A stretch of DNA of 64,000 bases from Cytobacillus oceanisediminis (GCF_003182355.1 NZ_QGTW01000008.1:124001-188000), one strand, 5' to 3'; shown: positions 27,623 through 37,323, counted from the stretch's first letter. Numbers and translations are program-made. The notes: a model not told the origin generated them from the sequence alone.

Positions 27623-28471
27623 TTAGCCCTTTCTCATATTGGGGCGGAGTTTTCTGATGCTGAGCAGCAAAGCTCCAATGAAAATTACAGTGTACGAGAT
27701 TAAATAAGAAATCCATAACGGAAACTCAATGCCAGTTGATCTGGAAATTTCATTCGTAATCTCCGGTTGAAACGTGCTGATCAAAATAATAACAGGGTTC
27801 AGCATCGCCGGAAAATAGGCCAAAGGGTTTGTCGGTTGAACCGCTGAATAATTGTATGCATTGTTTAGCTGGATAAAGATTAAAGCCAGAAAAGCAGTTC
27901 CTCCCGCCAAAAATAAAGTAACTCCATAAGTAGTAACCATTGATACAATAGTTTTTCGAATGAGCGTTGAAAACAGTACCCCAAGGCTGCCAAATGCAAG
28001 GATTGTGAATAGATAAAATCCCATAGTCGTAAGCAGCTGCCCAGGGGAAACACCGCCAAATAAAAACACGAAGCTATATAGCGGCAGACTTGCCGCAATA
28101 AGCAGAAGCAAATACGAAATAGAAGAAATCAGCTTGCTTAGCACAATGCTTGCAGAGCTTTGGGAAGTGGTCAGCATGATGTTTAATGTTTGCCTTTCCC
28201 TTTCACTGCTGATAATTCCGGCAGTCAATCCCGGTGTAATAAACAGAATCAAAGCAAGCTGCAAAACTGAAAGAATCATAAACATCGTTCGGCTCTGGTC
28301 TGGTTTAAAATAGCCCTGCATGTTATTGGACAATGATTCTATAAATATAAAGCCGACAATGATTAGCCCAAGCGCCAAAAGGTAAAAGAGAACGCCAAGA
28401 TAGCTCTTAAAGTTACGGAAGCGGAGCTTAAACTCTTTATTCAGTACAGGATTTACCACAAAATTCTTCAT
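27623..28471 (-). CDS. ABC-2 type transporter permease
   Basis: 282 residues with six clear membrane segments (about 25-45, 62-82, 105-135, 150-172, 182-205, 258-278) and no other domain. Overlaps the ATPase stop by four bases (ATGA), so the two form one transporter unit. Between segments 2 and 3 is a polar loop SSERERQTLNIMLTTSQS, which is typical of ABC-2 permeases (ERExGT-like). Substrate unknown; ABC-2 exporters move drugs, polysaccharides or peptides. In this block it is likely to act with the secreted/membrane protein encoded just upstream. Confidence 0.93.
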   Translation of the reverse strand: MKNFVVNPVLNKEFKLRFRNFKSYLGVLFYLLALGLIIVGFIFIESLSNNMQGYFKPDQSRTMFMILSVLQLALILFITPGLTAGIISSERERQTLNIMLTTSQSSASIVLSKLISSISYLLLLIAASLPLYSFVFLFGGVSPGQLLTTMGFYLFTILAFGSLGVLFSTLIRKTIVSMVTTYGVTLFLAGGTAFLALIFIQLNNAYNYSAVQPTNPLAYFPAMLNPVIILISTFQPEITNEISRSTGIEFPLWISYLISYTVIFIGALLLSIRKLRPNMRKG

Positions 28472-29403
28472 GTCAGCTCAACCCCCTTTGTAATTTCCAT
28501 AAAGACATCTTCAAGGTCTGTCTCCACTTCGGAAAAGCTGGTAATACCCAGATTATTAAGTACTGCTTTTTTCAGCATTGCTGTTTGTTCTTCTGCAGTG
28601 CCTCTATATATAAATTGGAAGGACAATCCATCTTCCAGTGCTGATAATTTGGAGACATTATGATCATCTTCAAAAAAAGAGATCGCCTCCTCAATCCCTT
28701 CATGGACTTTTACAATAATTAGCCTCTCCCCTCTTAACTGAGCCTGTATATCAGCAACTGATCCCTTAGCCACCAATTTCCCTTGATCAATAATGCCAAT
28801 AATGTCGCACATCTCGGCAAGCTCAGGCAAAATATGGGAAGAAATTAAAATCGTTTTCCCCATACTCTTCAGCTCCTTTAATATTTCCCTCATCTCCACC
28901 CTTGCACGTGGATCCAGGCCTGAAGCGGGTTCATCAAGAATCAATACTTCCGGGTCATGGATAAGGCACCTCGCCAGACAGAGGCGCTGCTTCATCCCCC
29001 TTGATAAAAGGTCAACATATGAATCCCTTTTATGTGACAGATTGACGAGGTCGAGAAGCTGCGGAATCAGCTTCTCCCTCTCGGCAAACGGAATGCCATA
29101 GCTGGCACCATAGAAATGCAGGTATTCATCTGCCTTGAGCTGATCATAGACTCCAAAGAAATCCGGCATATACCCGATTTGTTTCCTGACCAGCTTTGGC
29201 TCCTTTTGAACATTAAAGCCATTAACATAAGCAGTTCCTGAGGTAGGGGCCAGAAGGGTTGCCAAAATGGAAAATGTCGTCGACTTTCCCGCGCCATTCT
29301 GTCCGACAAATCCAAACACACTCCCTTTTTCTATTGTCAGGTTTAATGAATCAAGTGCCGTGAATTTCCCATATCTTTTCGTTAAATCAATAATTTCTAT
29401 CAT
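28468..29403 (-). CDS. ABC transporter ATP-binding protein
   Basis: 311 residues: ATPase domain about 1-220 with Walker A GQNGAGKS (34-41), signature LSRGMKQRL (133-141), Walker B VLILDEP (153-159) and the switch His in ISSH. The last 90 residues form the extra domain found in many ABC-2 exporter ATPases. The ATG overlaps the stop of the preceding gene by four bases. With the permease it makes a complete ABC-2 half-transporter pair. Confidence 0.96.
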   Translation of the reverse strand: MIEIIDLTKRYGKFTALDSLNLTIEKGSVFGFVGQNGAGKSTTFSILATLLAPTSGTAYVNGFNVQKEPKLVRKQIGYMPDFFGVYDQLKADEYLHFYGASYGIPFAEREKLIPQLLDLVNLSHKRDSYVDLLSRGMKQRLCLARCLIHDPEVLILDEPASGLDPRARVEMREILKELKSMGKTILISSHILPELAEMCDIIGIIDQGKLVAKGSVADIQAQLRGERLIIVKVHEGIEEAISFFEDDHNVSKLSALEDGLSFQFIYRGTAEEQTAMLKKAVLNNLGITSFSEVETDLEDVFMEITKGVELT

Positions 29404-31781
29404 TTTGACACCTCCCCTTTAATCGTAATAGCTGGCAATTGAACATAAGGATCGCCCTGGGCAGATTTGTTGAGCTTTAATATGAGTTTGCCTTCTTTCG
29501 AAATAAATTGGCTTAGATTGTCCTTGCTGGTTAGCTTTAAGCTGCGCTGATCGGGCTCTATCGGCAGCCATTCTGCGGTTTTATGATTTTTAACTGAATA
29601 TTGTACTGCATGGCTATTGATTCTAATTGATATTTCTTCAAGACTATATGATTTGTCTGCCAGCTGTTTTGGCAGATTTAAAATATATTCATATTCTCCG
29701 TCCTCTAACATAATTTCTGTATGCGATCCGCCCATTCCTTTTTCATAAATTTGACCTTCGATCACATTCCAGTCCTGCGCCATCATTCCATCTTTCAGCG
29801 TAAATGAACCAGAAAATTCATTAATAGCCTCAAATGGCTGAAGTATAAGATTGGTATTGTTTTGCTTTTCTTTTTTCCCATCAATGGTTACATCAATAAC
29901 AGCATCTTTCGTTGTCCCTGCAAGGACTGGCTGTGTCACATCTCCAAGCAAAAATGTGGAAGAAGCAAATTCCATTCTTTCTTTTTTAAATTGGCTGATA
30001 TCATTATTTCGATTGCTCGGGTATGCTCCATTAAAACTGCCTGAATAAGGCCTTGTCAGGAGGGATTGCTTTGTTGTCTTATCTACTTTTAATGTTTCAC
30101 CTTTCTTTAGCGGCCCCAATTTAATCGCTTCATTGCCTGACCAGACAGATAATTCTTCAAAATCGTATTCAAACCCGTTTGTAACCGTTCCTGTTAACCG
30201 CTTGTCTTTTAGAGTTAGATCAGCTGTAAATTTCTCCGTTATTTGGGTCTGAGCCTTTCCGTATATCGTTTTGGAAGACCAATAATCCACGACAGGAAAA
30301 ATGATTTCATTATTTTTAACTTTTTCAGCCATAATTCCGCCCCTGAGCGGATCGAAGGTGGACGAATTGTTTGAATGCACAACAGCATTGAATTCGCCTT
30401 TGGGCATTGACAGCGTGTACTCACCGCTTTTATTTGATAAAAGCGTCGAAGCCTGATAGCCAGTCAAAAGCTGATTATTCACCTTAAAAATACCCATTTG
30501 GTTAAGCTGCGGCTGTGAAATCCTGTCTTTCGCGCCAATTCCAAAGACAACAGCCGCCATTAAAAAGGCAATTGAAGGAATGATCCACCAGGAATGCTCC
30601 CTTTTATCAAGCTTCCGCAAAACAAAGTAAAGAACCGGCACTATCACAATAATATAGCCGGCAAAAAGGCCCATTAACTGCCCCACTGAAAAATTGGATG
30701 CAGGAAAAAATTCATTTGCTTCTGCAAACTCCCAATAAAGCTGATCCAGATAATCCTGTGCATATGGGTTGGATCCTGTGCTGGCACTAGAGGCATCCTT
30801 TAAAAAGCCGCCAAACCAGGTACTGTATCCTTTCCAGGAAGATAAGGGCTCATCTCCCAGTGAAAAAGCAGTTTGCAGAATCGCACCGCTTCCATATTCC
30901 TTCTTTAAGGTAACAGGAAGTTCGCCGCTTTTCGTAATAACAGCGGAACCCTTTTCTAACGGACCTGTAAAAAAGTTCAGCTCTTTAAAATCGGGCTGTG
31001 AGTCTTTAGTACCCTGCAGGAAATCAGCTGTACCGGTTGTTTCTTTTTCAGATTTCATCGGAAGCAATGAATATAGATCCCCATAAGATTGGCTTGCATC
31101 CGGTGCTGCCCCAGCAATTAAAACTCCGCCGTTATAAATCCAATCCTTAATTGCTTTTTGCTGCTGCGCATTCAGCTCCGAAACCTCATATTCATCCACC
31201 AGCAAATAATCAAGCATTTCTAATCCGGTAGCCTGATTTGGCAATGCTTCCTTTTTTAGCTCAATCATCTGAATGGACATGGAAGGCAGCGTCCTAAGTT
31301 CCTTTAAACGGTCATATTTTTCGCTTAAGACTCCAACAACCTTAGAATTCATATCTATAAACTTTGGTTTTAAAGTATCTTCGCCTTTGAAACTAACTTT
31401 TTTCCCGTTCTTCCAATCTCCATGATAAAGAGTCAGTGAAGGAATATTTTGATAAATGGAAGGATGGTCCTCCGTCATTCCCGGTATGGAAACCAAATAT
31501 TCTTTCGTGCTGCCTGCCGGAAGCTCGACATCCACCGAAACTGCACCACCCGTATTATAGGAAGGATGATAGCTTATTAATAAGTCACCGCTAAAAGACT
31601 CCCCTTTATTTTCAAGCTTTATCCTTAGTGGAAACCCCTTTCCCCTCTTTACCTTTCCTCCAAATCCTTCATCAAGCGTAATTTTGATCTCTGAGTTTGC
31701 AGCCCCAGCGGTTTCCAAGGGATTAACCATAAGAAATAAACATAAAAGACCCATAATGATTATTTTAAACCTTCTGTACAA
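29400..31781 (-). CDS. Large exported membrane protein, first gene of the block
   Basis: About 793 residues. N-terminal signal peptide (RRFKIIIMGLLCLFLMVNPLETAGAA), then an extracytoplasmic region with an early beta domain (about 30-130) and a part resembling a GATase-like fold (YLLVDEYEVSELNAQQQKAIKDWIYNGGVLIAGAAPD, about 200-240). Two membrane segments lie near 365-390 and 395-420, and a long C-terminal extracytoplasmic region follows. The frame is open to a TTG at 31796; the TTG at 31781 is preferred because GGGGGAG lies six bases before it. No named family recognised. The layout (ABC ATPase, permease and an exported GATase-like partner) is like that of GldA-GldF-GldG, which is only an analogy. 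Confidence 0.85.
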   Translation of the reverse strand: MYRRFKIIIMGLLCLFLMVNPLETAGAANSEIKITLDEGFGGKVKRGKGFPLRIKLENKGESFSGDLLISYHPSYNTGGAVSVDVELPAGSTKEYLVSIPGMTEDHPSIYQNIPSLTLYHGDWKNGKKVSFKGEDTLKPKFIDMNSKVVGVLSEKYDRLKELRTLPSMSIQMIELKKEALPNQATGLEMLDYLLVDEYEVSELNAQQQKAIKDWIYNGGVLIAGAAPDASQSYGDLYSLLPMKSEKETTGTADFLQGTKDSQPDFKELNFFTGPLEKGSAVITKSGELPVTLKKEYGSGAILQTAFSLGDEPLSSWKGYSTWFGGFLKDASSASTGSNPYAQDYLDQLYWEFAEANEFFPASNFSVGQLMGLFAGYIIVIVPVLYFVLRKLDKREHSWWIIPSIAFLMAAVVFGIGAKDRISQPQLNQMGIFKVNNQLLTGYQASTLLSNKSGEYTLSMPKGEFNAVVHSNNSSTFDPLRGGIMAEKVKNNEIIFPVVDYWSSKTIYGKAQTQITEKFTADLTLKDKRLTGTVTNGFEYDFEELSVWSGNEAIKLGPLKKGETLKVDKTTKQSLLTRPYSGSFNGAYPSNRNNDISQFKKERMEFASSTFLLGDVTQPVLAGTTKDAVIDVTIDGKKEKQNNTNLILQPFEAINEFSGSFTLKDGMMAQDWNVIEGQIYEKGMGGSHTEIMLEDGEYEYILNLPKQLADKSYSLEEISIRINSHAVQYSVKNHKTAEWLPIEPDQRSLKLTSKDNLSQFISKEGKLILKLNKSAQGDPYVQLPAITIKGEVSK

Positions 31782-31877
31782 CCCAATCTCCCCCAATTAA
31801 AAATATAAACATCAATTGTATTGGCCCTTATTCTGTTATCTTTTTTCGGGCCGTATTAAAACCGTATATCAGCTGCT

Positions 31878-31905
31878 ATTAAAAATAGATGACTATTTTG
31901 TACAA
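31878..31905 (-). promoter_or_regulatory. Possible promoter and palindrome of the eight-gene block
   Basis: Minus strand: -35 TTGTAC, 16-bp spacer, -10 TTTAAT. A perfect 7-4-7 palindrome AAAATAG-TCAT-CTATTTT occupies the spacer, as an operator would. It is about 100 bp upstream of the first start codon. The -35 is weak, so the call is tentative. Confidence 0.4.
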
Positions 31906-32155
31906 TGACAGCTTCCATAGATATAGACGCAGACAACTGACAAAAAGTTCCTGGCCATTCAGAAATTTAACCATTTTATTAGATTTTGATGGAGATTTTC
32001 TCAGAGAATACCTGCTAATAATTACCTGTCTATATTTAGTGTAATTTTACACTACAAGGATTAATTGTCAATCTATTTTGACATTTTTGTTGATAGTTAC
32101 GCTCAATAAATTCCCTTGATTAAACAGGGGGTTAAGATTCAGTAGCATTCTGCAA

Positions 32156-32532
32156 GATTAACTACCATATTTGAGGTGAGGTACAAGTTTTCGTCGTTAA
32201 ACATGATTAACTACCATATCTAAATAGATGCACTGGTTTTCGTCGTTATTCAACATGATTAACTACCATATCCAAAGAGATGCACTGGTTTTCGTCGTTA
32301 TTTAACATGATTAACTACCATATCTAAATAGATGCACTGGTTTTCGTCGTTATTCAGCATGATTAACTACCATATCCAAAGAGATGCACTGGTTTTCGTC
32401 GTTATTCAACATGATTAACTACCATATCAAAGAGATGCACTGGTTTTCGTCGTTATTCAACATGATTAACTACCATATCCAAAGAGATGCACTGGTTTTC
32501 GTCGTTATTCAACCAGATTAACTACCATATCT
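32156..32532. repeat. Tandem array, eight units of about 52 bp
   Basis: GATTAACTACCATAT occurs at 32156, 32205, 32257, 32309, 32361, 32413, 32464 and 32516 (steps 49, 52, 52, 52, 52, 51, 52). The rest of the unit (AGATGCACTGGTTTTCGTCG and TTATTCAACAT) is conserved in units 2-7; unit 1 diverges and unit 8 keeps only the leading motif. At the unit joints GTTATTC-AACAT-GATTAAC forms a near-palindrome. It is non-coding (period not a multiple of three, no open frame) and lies in the 872-bp spacer between ftsY and the VWA block; outside the array that spacer shows only the possible promoter and the ftsY terminator. Confidence 0.97.
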
Positions 32533-32623
32533 GATGGTTCGTTGCTATTATCCTCTATTAACTTCTTTAACAGCTTAAATTAAATCTTCCCTGAAGCCAC
32601 CGTAAATGCAAGCTCCTCAGCTC

Positions 32624-32661
32624 ATAAAAAAACAGCCATAGAACTCTCTCCGGCTGTTTTT
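32624..32661 (-). terminator. Intrinsic terminator after ftsY
   Basis: Minus-strand stem AAACAGCC / GGCTGTTT with a 14-base loop, followed by TTTTTATGAG. It closes the smc-ftsY transcript before the tandem array. Confidence 0.9.
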
Positions 32662-32668
32662 CCAAATC

Positions 32669-33670
32669 TTATTCTTCTTCCTCTTCTGCTTCTTTTTCGA
32701 CCACGTCGGCAAAAAGGCCGTAAACGTATTGTTCTGCATTGAATTCCTGGAGATCATCCATTTTTTCGCCAAGTCCCACGAATTTAACCGGGATTTCCAG
32801 TTCGTTTCTGATGGCGAGAACAATTCCGCCTTTTGCTGTGCCATCCAGCTTGGTAAGGACAATGCCTGAAACATCTGTTGCTTCTTTAAAGGTTTTCGCC
32901 TGGATCATAGCATTTTGTCCAGTGGTTGCGTCCAGTACCAGCAATACCTCGTGCGGAGCGCCAGGAACTTCCCTTTCAATGACACGCTTGACCTTTTCCA
33001 ATTCCTTCATCAAGTTTACTTTATTTTGCAAACGTCCTGCTGTATCGCATATCAAAATATCCGCTTTGCGCGATTTTGCAGATTGGACTGCATCAAACAT
33101 GACTGCAGCCGGGTCAGAACCTGCTCCCTGCTTGATTACATCAACTCCGACACGTTCTCCCCACACTTCAAGCTGTTCGATCGCTCCAGCGCGGAAGGTA
33201 TCGCCTGCGGCAAGCAAGACGCTTTTGCCTTCATTTTTGAACTTATGGGCAAGCTTGCCGATGGTAGTGGTTTTCCCAACACCATTAACACCGACAAATA
33301 AGATAACTGTAAGCCCATCAGGCTGAATATTTAATTCAGTAGAGACTTCGCCAGCTCCTTCATATATTTCCACAAGCTTCTCTGAAATGACAGCTTGTAC
33401 ATCGCGAGGGTCCTGGATATTTTTTCGCTTGACTTCACGCCTTAGCTCTTCCACCAATTCCATTACAGTGTCAAAACCGACATCCGCTTGAATTAGGATC
33501 TCTTCCAGTTCTTCGAAAAATTCTTCGTCAACTTTACGGTATCTGGATACTAGGTCATTTACCTTATTTGAGAAGTTATCACGTGTTTTGGTTAATCCAT
33601 CTTTAAATTTATCAGTAACAGTATCTGTTTGCTTGGTGATTTTTTCTTTTAATTTCTTAAAAAAACTCAT
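32669..33670 (-). CDS. ftsY: SRP receptor GTPase FtsY
   Basis: Receptor for Ffh-bound ribosomes at the membrane. The 333 residues have a short N-terminal charged region in place of the long A domain, the N helical bundle, and the G domain with [23 protein letters not shown] and [11 protein letters not shown]. Start at the ATG at 33670. It follows smc by 86 bp as in B. subtilis, but the normal downstream neighbours ylxM-ffh are displaced by the VWA block. Confidence 0.97.
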   Translation of the reverse strand: MSFFKKLKEKITKQTDTVTDKFKDGLTKTRDNFSNKVNDLVSRYRKVDEEFFEELEEILIQADVGFDTVMELVEELRREVKRKNIQDPRDVQAVISEKLVEIYEGAGEVSTELNIQPDGLTVILFVGVNGVGKTTTIGKLAHKFKNEGKSVLLAAGDTFRAGAIEQLEVWGERVGVDVIKQGAGSDPAAVMFDAVQSAKSRKADILICDTAGRLQNKVNLMKELEKVKRVIEREVPGAPHEVLLVLDATTGQNAMIQAKTFKEATDVSGIVLTKLDGTAKGGIVLAIRNELEIPVKFVGLGEKMDDLQEFNAEQYVYGLFADVVEKEAEEEEE

Positions 33671-33756
33671 CTTCTCACTTCCTTTTTAAGAGCTTTAATA
33701 TGTATGGGCATGGAACAGCTTTTTAAAATGCTGCTCCACAAATAATGCAAATAATG

Positions 33757-36700
33757 CTATTGAGGGATTAATTCTTTCGTTTCTTCAAGCCGTACAGATA
33801 CGAGCTTTGACACTCCTGATTCCTGCATGGTAACACCATAAAGGACATCCGCTTCTTCCATTGTTCCCTTTCGATGGGTGATGACAATAAATTGGGTTTC
33901 ATCGCTGTATCTTTTTAAGTACTGGCTGAATCTTTGTACATTCGCTTCATCCAGCGCTGCCTCAACCTCATCAAGAATACAGAACGGAACCGGACGGACT
34001 TTGAGGATTGAGAATAGGAGTGCGATAGCGGTCAGCGCCCTTTCTCCCCCTGATAAGAGGCCGAGGTTCTGCAGCTTTTTGCCTGGAGGCTGTGCCACAA
34101 TTTCCACCCCTGTATTCAATAAGTCATCGGGCTGAGTCAGCCTTAGGTCTGCTCTTCCACCGCCGAATAATGATTGAAAAACAGACTCAAAATGGAAACG
34201 AATTCCTTCAAAGGTTTCTTCAAAGCGCCTTTTCATTTCTACATCCATTTCATCTATAACCTGGAATAATGTGTCCTTTGCTTCCTGAAGATCCGTTTTC
34301 TGTTCGAGCAGGAATTCATAGCGTTCTGAAACACGTTCGTACTCTTCTATTGCCCCAAGATTCACAGCTCCCAGCTCTTCAATGGCCAATTTAATCAGTT
34401 TTACCTTTTTACGCGCTTCGTCCACTTCGATTAAAAGCGGGTATTCTTCTTTAGCCGCTTCAAAGGAAAGCAGGTATTCTTCTCTTAAATGGTTTAGCCT
34501 ATTTTCAAGCTCTACATCCAGGCGATTTTGCTTCACTTCTTCGTCCTTCAGCACTTCAGCCATGCCTTTGTGCTGGCGCTTCAACTCCTTAGTCTCCAGC
34601 TCGAGGTCCTCCAAAGCTGTTTGAAGTTTTAGCCGCTCTTCCCGCCTTGATGCAATCAATTCGAGCGTTTCGTTTTTTTCTTTGAGCTTTTGCTGTGCAG
34701 CTTCTTCCAAATGCTGTTCTCCGGAAGAGCTGTTTGTCATTTCCGATGATAAAAGCTCCAAATCCTCTTTAACCGTCTTCAGTTTATCTTCATTAAAAGC
34801 AAGTTCGGTGGTCATTGCTGCCAGCTTATCTTCGGCATGTTTCAGCTGTTCGCTTTTTGAAGCGTACCCGATCTTAAGCTCATTGATTTCGGAGACCAGT
34901 GTTTCCTTTGATGTTTGCTGGGTGTTTTTTCTATCGGTTAAAGCTTTTATTTCCTCATCCAGATTGGCTATTTGTTTTTGCTGTTCTCCCAATATAGATG
35001 CGAGCTCATTCTTTCTGTTTAAAAGCTTTTCCCTGTCTTCAGAAAACTGGGCCTTGTCCATATCATAAAGAGACAAGCGTTCATTAATGCTTTTCTCCTC
35101 AAATTCTACTTCCAGAAGGTCGCCTTTAAAGGCTTGTTCCTTCATGCGAAGCTCTTCACCTGCTTTTCTGAGCTTTTCAATATGGGCTTCCTGTTTTTGA
35201 ATCTCGCTTTTTTGCAGCTTCACTTGTTTTTCGAGGTTGGCTGTCTTGGATTCCATGTCGGCAATCCGGTCTTTCAGCTCCTCTAACTCGCCTTTACGGG
35301 ATAAAATCGAAGAGCTTTTTTGTTTTACAGCTCCGCCTGTCATGGAACCGCCTGGGTTGACCACATCTCCTTCGACAGTTACAAGCCTCACACGATACTG
35401 AAGCAGTTTTGCCAGCTCATTGGCTCCTTTTAAATCCCTTGCAATGACAACATTGCCCAGCAAATTTTCAATTGCAGGCTGATGTTTGCCTTCAAACTGA
35501 ATTAGTGAAGCTGCTTCGCCAATAAAAGCTGGGTGTGCTTTCACAGATTGCAACTGGCCGGAATTTAACTTTTTGCCTTTTACTACACTTAACGGGAGGA
35601 AAGTTGCTCTGCCAAATGAGTTCTTCTTCAGGTATTGAATCGCATTTCGGCCATCCTGTTCAGTCTGGACAATAATATGCTGCATGGCTCCGCCCAGTGC
35701 CGTTTCAATCGCGGTTCCGTACTCCGTTGGCACCTGAATCAATTCGGCAACCGCTCCTTCAATCCCCTGGAGCTTGTTCCCGCGTGCCTTCAGGACCTCT
35801 TTTACCCCCTGGAAAAAGCCAGAATAATCTTCTTCCATCTCTTCAAGCATTTCCTGCCTTGATTTAGCCTGCTGCAGGTATTGATATGCCTGATACAAGG
35901 TCTTTTCCTGCTTTTGATAATTATTTTTCAAAGATTCAAGCTTACGATCTTCATTGCGGAAAAGTTGGACATGCCCCTCTAATTCCTTCTGCAGGTCCTC
36001 GAGATTTGACTGAATAGCTTTCTTTTTATCTTCAATTTTCATGCGCTCGGCAATGTACTTTTCATTGTCCATTTCAAGTTTGGAGCTCCGCTGTCCCTGC
36101 TGGCTCAGCTGCTGCTCAATATTTTGCAATTCATTTCTGGAAGCTGCCTGGCAGTTAAGTACTTCGATATAATCACTTTTAAGCGATTCTATCTTTTCTT
36201 CCGTATTTTCACTAAAAAGCTTAAGCTGCTCCTGCTTTTCTTTTAATGCCTTTTGAAGCTTAAGCGCCTCAGCCTTTACCTTCTCCTTAAGAGCTGCTTG
36301 TTTTTCTATTTGCTCTCTCATGCCGGTTATTTTCAAAGCCAGTTCTTCCATGTTACTTTGAAGCTGACCTTTATTTTGGTTTGCATTTTTCTTTCGTTCT
36401 TTCAGTACTTCTTTTCTGCCTTCAAGCTTTTCAAGCTCTTCACTGGCATGAAGGAGGACCTCCTGCAAATCATTCACCGACTCATCGAGGGCAGCGATAT
36501 GGTCTTTTAATTCCTCCGTTTTCGCTTCTTTGTTCTGCAGGACTGAGGAAAGTTTCATTTCGTCCTCTGTATGCTGTTCAAGCTGGCGAGAAAGCTGCTC
36601 CCATTTTGAATGCAGGTCTTCTATCTCATAGACAGTAAGAGCAACCTCTATTTTCTCCAATTCTTCCTTCTGCTGCAAAAAATCCTTTGCAATCGAAGCC

Positions 36701-37323
36701 TGAATCTTTAAAGGCTCTACCTGGCTTTCAAGTTCATGCAGAATATCATTAACACGGTTTAAATTATCCTGTGTTTCAGAAAGCTTGCTTTCCGCTTTTT
36801 TCTTTCTTGTTTTATACTTAAGAACGCCTGCTGCTTCTTCAAATATGGTGCGGCGTTCTTCCGCTTTACTGTTTAAAATTTCTTCAACCCTGCCCTGGCT
36901 TATGATCGAAAAAGCTTCTCTCCCCAGGCCGGAATCCATAAATAAATCCACAATGTCTTTAAGTCTGCAAGTTTGCTTGTTGATTAAATATTCGCTGTCT
37001 CCTGAACGGTAAACCCTTCTTGTCACACTAACTTCACTGTATTCAATCGGCAATCCTTGATCACCATTATCAAGTGTCAAGGTAACCTCTGCAAAGTTCT
37101 GCGCTTTTCGGGAATCGCTGCCAGCAAAAATGACATCCTCCATTTTAGCTCCACGAAGGGATTTAGCCGATTGCTCGCCCAATACCCAGCGGATGGCATC
37201 CGTTATATTGCTTTTACCGCTTCCATTCGGACCCACAACAGCAGTGACACCCGGAACAAAATCAACTGTGATTCTTTCAGCAAATGACTTAAATCCAACT
37301 ACGTCAAGCCGTTTTAAAAACAA
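33757..37323 (-). CDS. smc: Chromosome segregation/condensation protein Smc
   Basis: Condensin ATPase that with ScpA/ScpB loads at ParB sites and aligns chromosome arms. The 1188 residues: N-terminal head with Walker A GPNGSGKSN (31-39), coiled coil (about 165-500), hinge (about 510-670, NPGGSMTGGAV), second coiled coil, and C-terminal head with signature LLSGGERALTAIALLF and Walker B FCILDEVEAALDE. Start codon is TTG, placed five bases after GGGGGAG, and gives the conserved MFLKRLDVVGFKSFAERI. Full length, no defect seen. Confidence 0.98.
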   Translation of the reverse strand: MFLKRLDVVGFKSFAERITVDFVPGVTAVVGPNGSGKSNITDAIRWVLGEQSAKSLRGAKMEDVIFAGSDSRKAQNFAEVTLTLDNGDQGLPIEYSEVSVTRRVYRSGDSEYLINKQTCRLKDIVDLFMDSGLGREAFSIISQGRVEEILNSKAEERRTIFEEAAGVLKYKTRKKKAESKLSETQDNLNRVNDILHELESQVEPLKIQASIAKDFLQQKEELEKIEVALTVYEIEDLHSKWEQLSRQLEQHTEDEMKLSSVLQNKEAKTEELKDHIAALDESVNDLQEVLLHASEELEKLEGRKEVLKERKKNANQNKGQLQSNMEELALKITGMREQIEKQAALKEKVKAEALKLQKALKEKQEQLKLFSENTEEKIESLKSDYIEVLNCQAASRNELQNIEQQLSQQGQRSSKLEMDNEKYIAERMKIEDKKKAIQSNLEDLQKELEGHVQLFRNEDRKLESLKNNYQKQEKTLYQAYQYLQQAKSRQEMLEEMEEDYSGFFQGVKEVLKARGNKLQGIEGAVAELIQVPTEYGTAIETALGGAMQHIIVQTEQDGRNAIQYLKKNSFGRATFLPLSVVKGKKLNSGQLQSVKAHPAFIGEAASLIQFEGKHQPAIENLLGNVVIARDLKGANELAKLLQYRVRLVTVEGDVVNPGGSMTGGAVKQKSSSILSRKGELEELKDRIADMESKTANLEKQVKLQKSEIQKQEAHIEKLRKAGEELRMKEQAFKGDLLEVEFEEKSINERLSLYDMDKAQFSEDREKLLNRKNELASILGEQQKQIANLDEEIKALTDRKNTQQTSKETLVSEINELKIGYASKSEQLKHAEDKLAAMTTELAFNEDKLKTVKEDLELLSSEMTNSSSGEQHLEEAAQQKLKEKNETLELIASRREERLKLQTALEDLELETKELKRQHKGMAEVLKDEEVKQNRLDVELENRLNHLREEYLLSFEAAKEEYPLLIEVDEARKKVKLIKLAIEELGAVNLGAIEEYERVSERYEFLLEQKTDLQEAKDTLFQVIDEMDVEMKRRFEETFEGIRFHFESVFQSLFGGGRADLRLTQPDDLLNTGVEIVAQPPGKKLQNLGLLSGGERALTAIALLFSILKVRPVPFCILDEVEAALDEANVQRFSQYLKRYSDETQFIVITHRKGTMEEADVLYGVTMQESGVSKLVSVRLEETKELIPQ

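Noticed and set aside
30239-30424. Small frame inside the first gene of the block, and similar shadow frames elsewhere
   Set aside because: They lie inside well-supported genes and lack binding sites.
32156-32532. CRISPR array
   Set aside because: The parts that would be spacers are almost identical between units and only about 15 bp long, and no cas genes are near. It is a tandem repeat.
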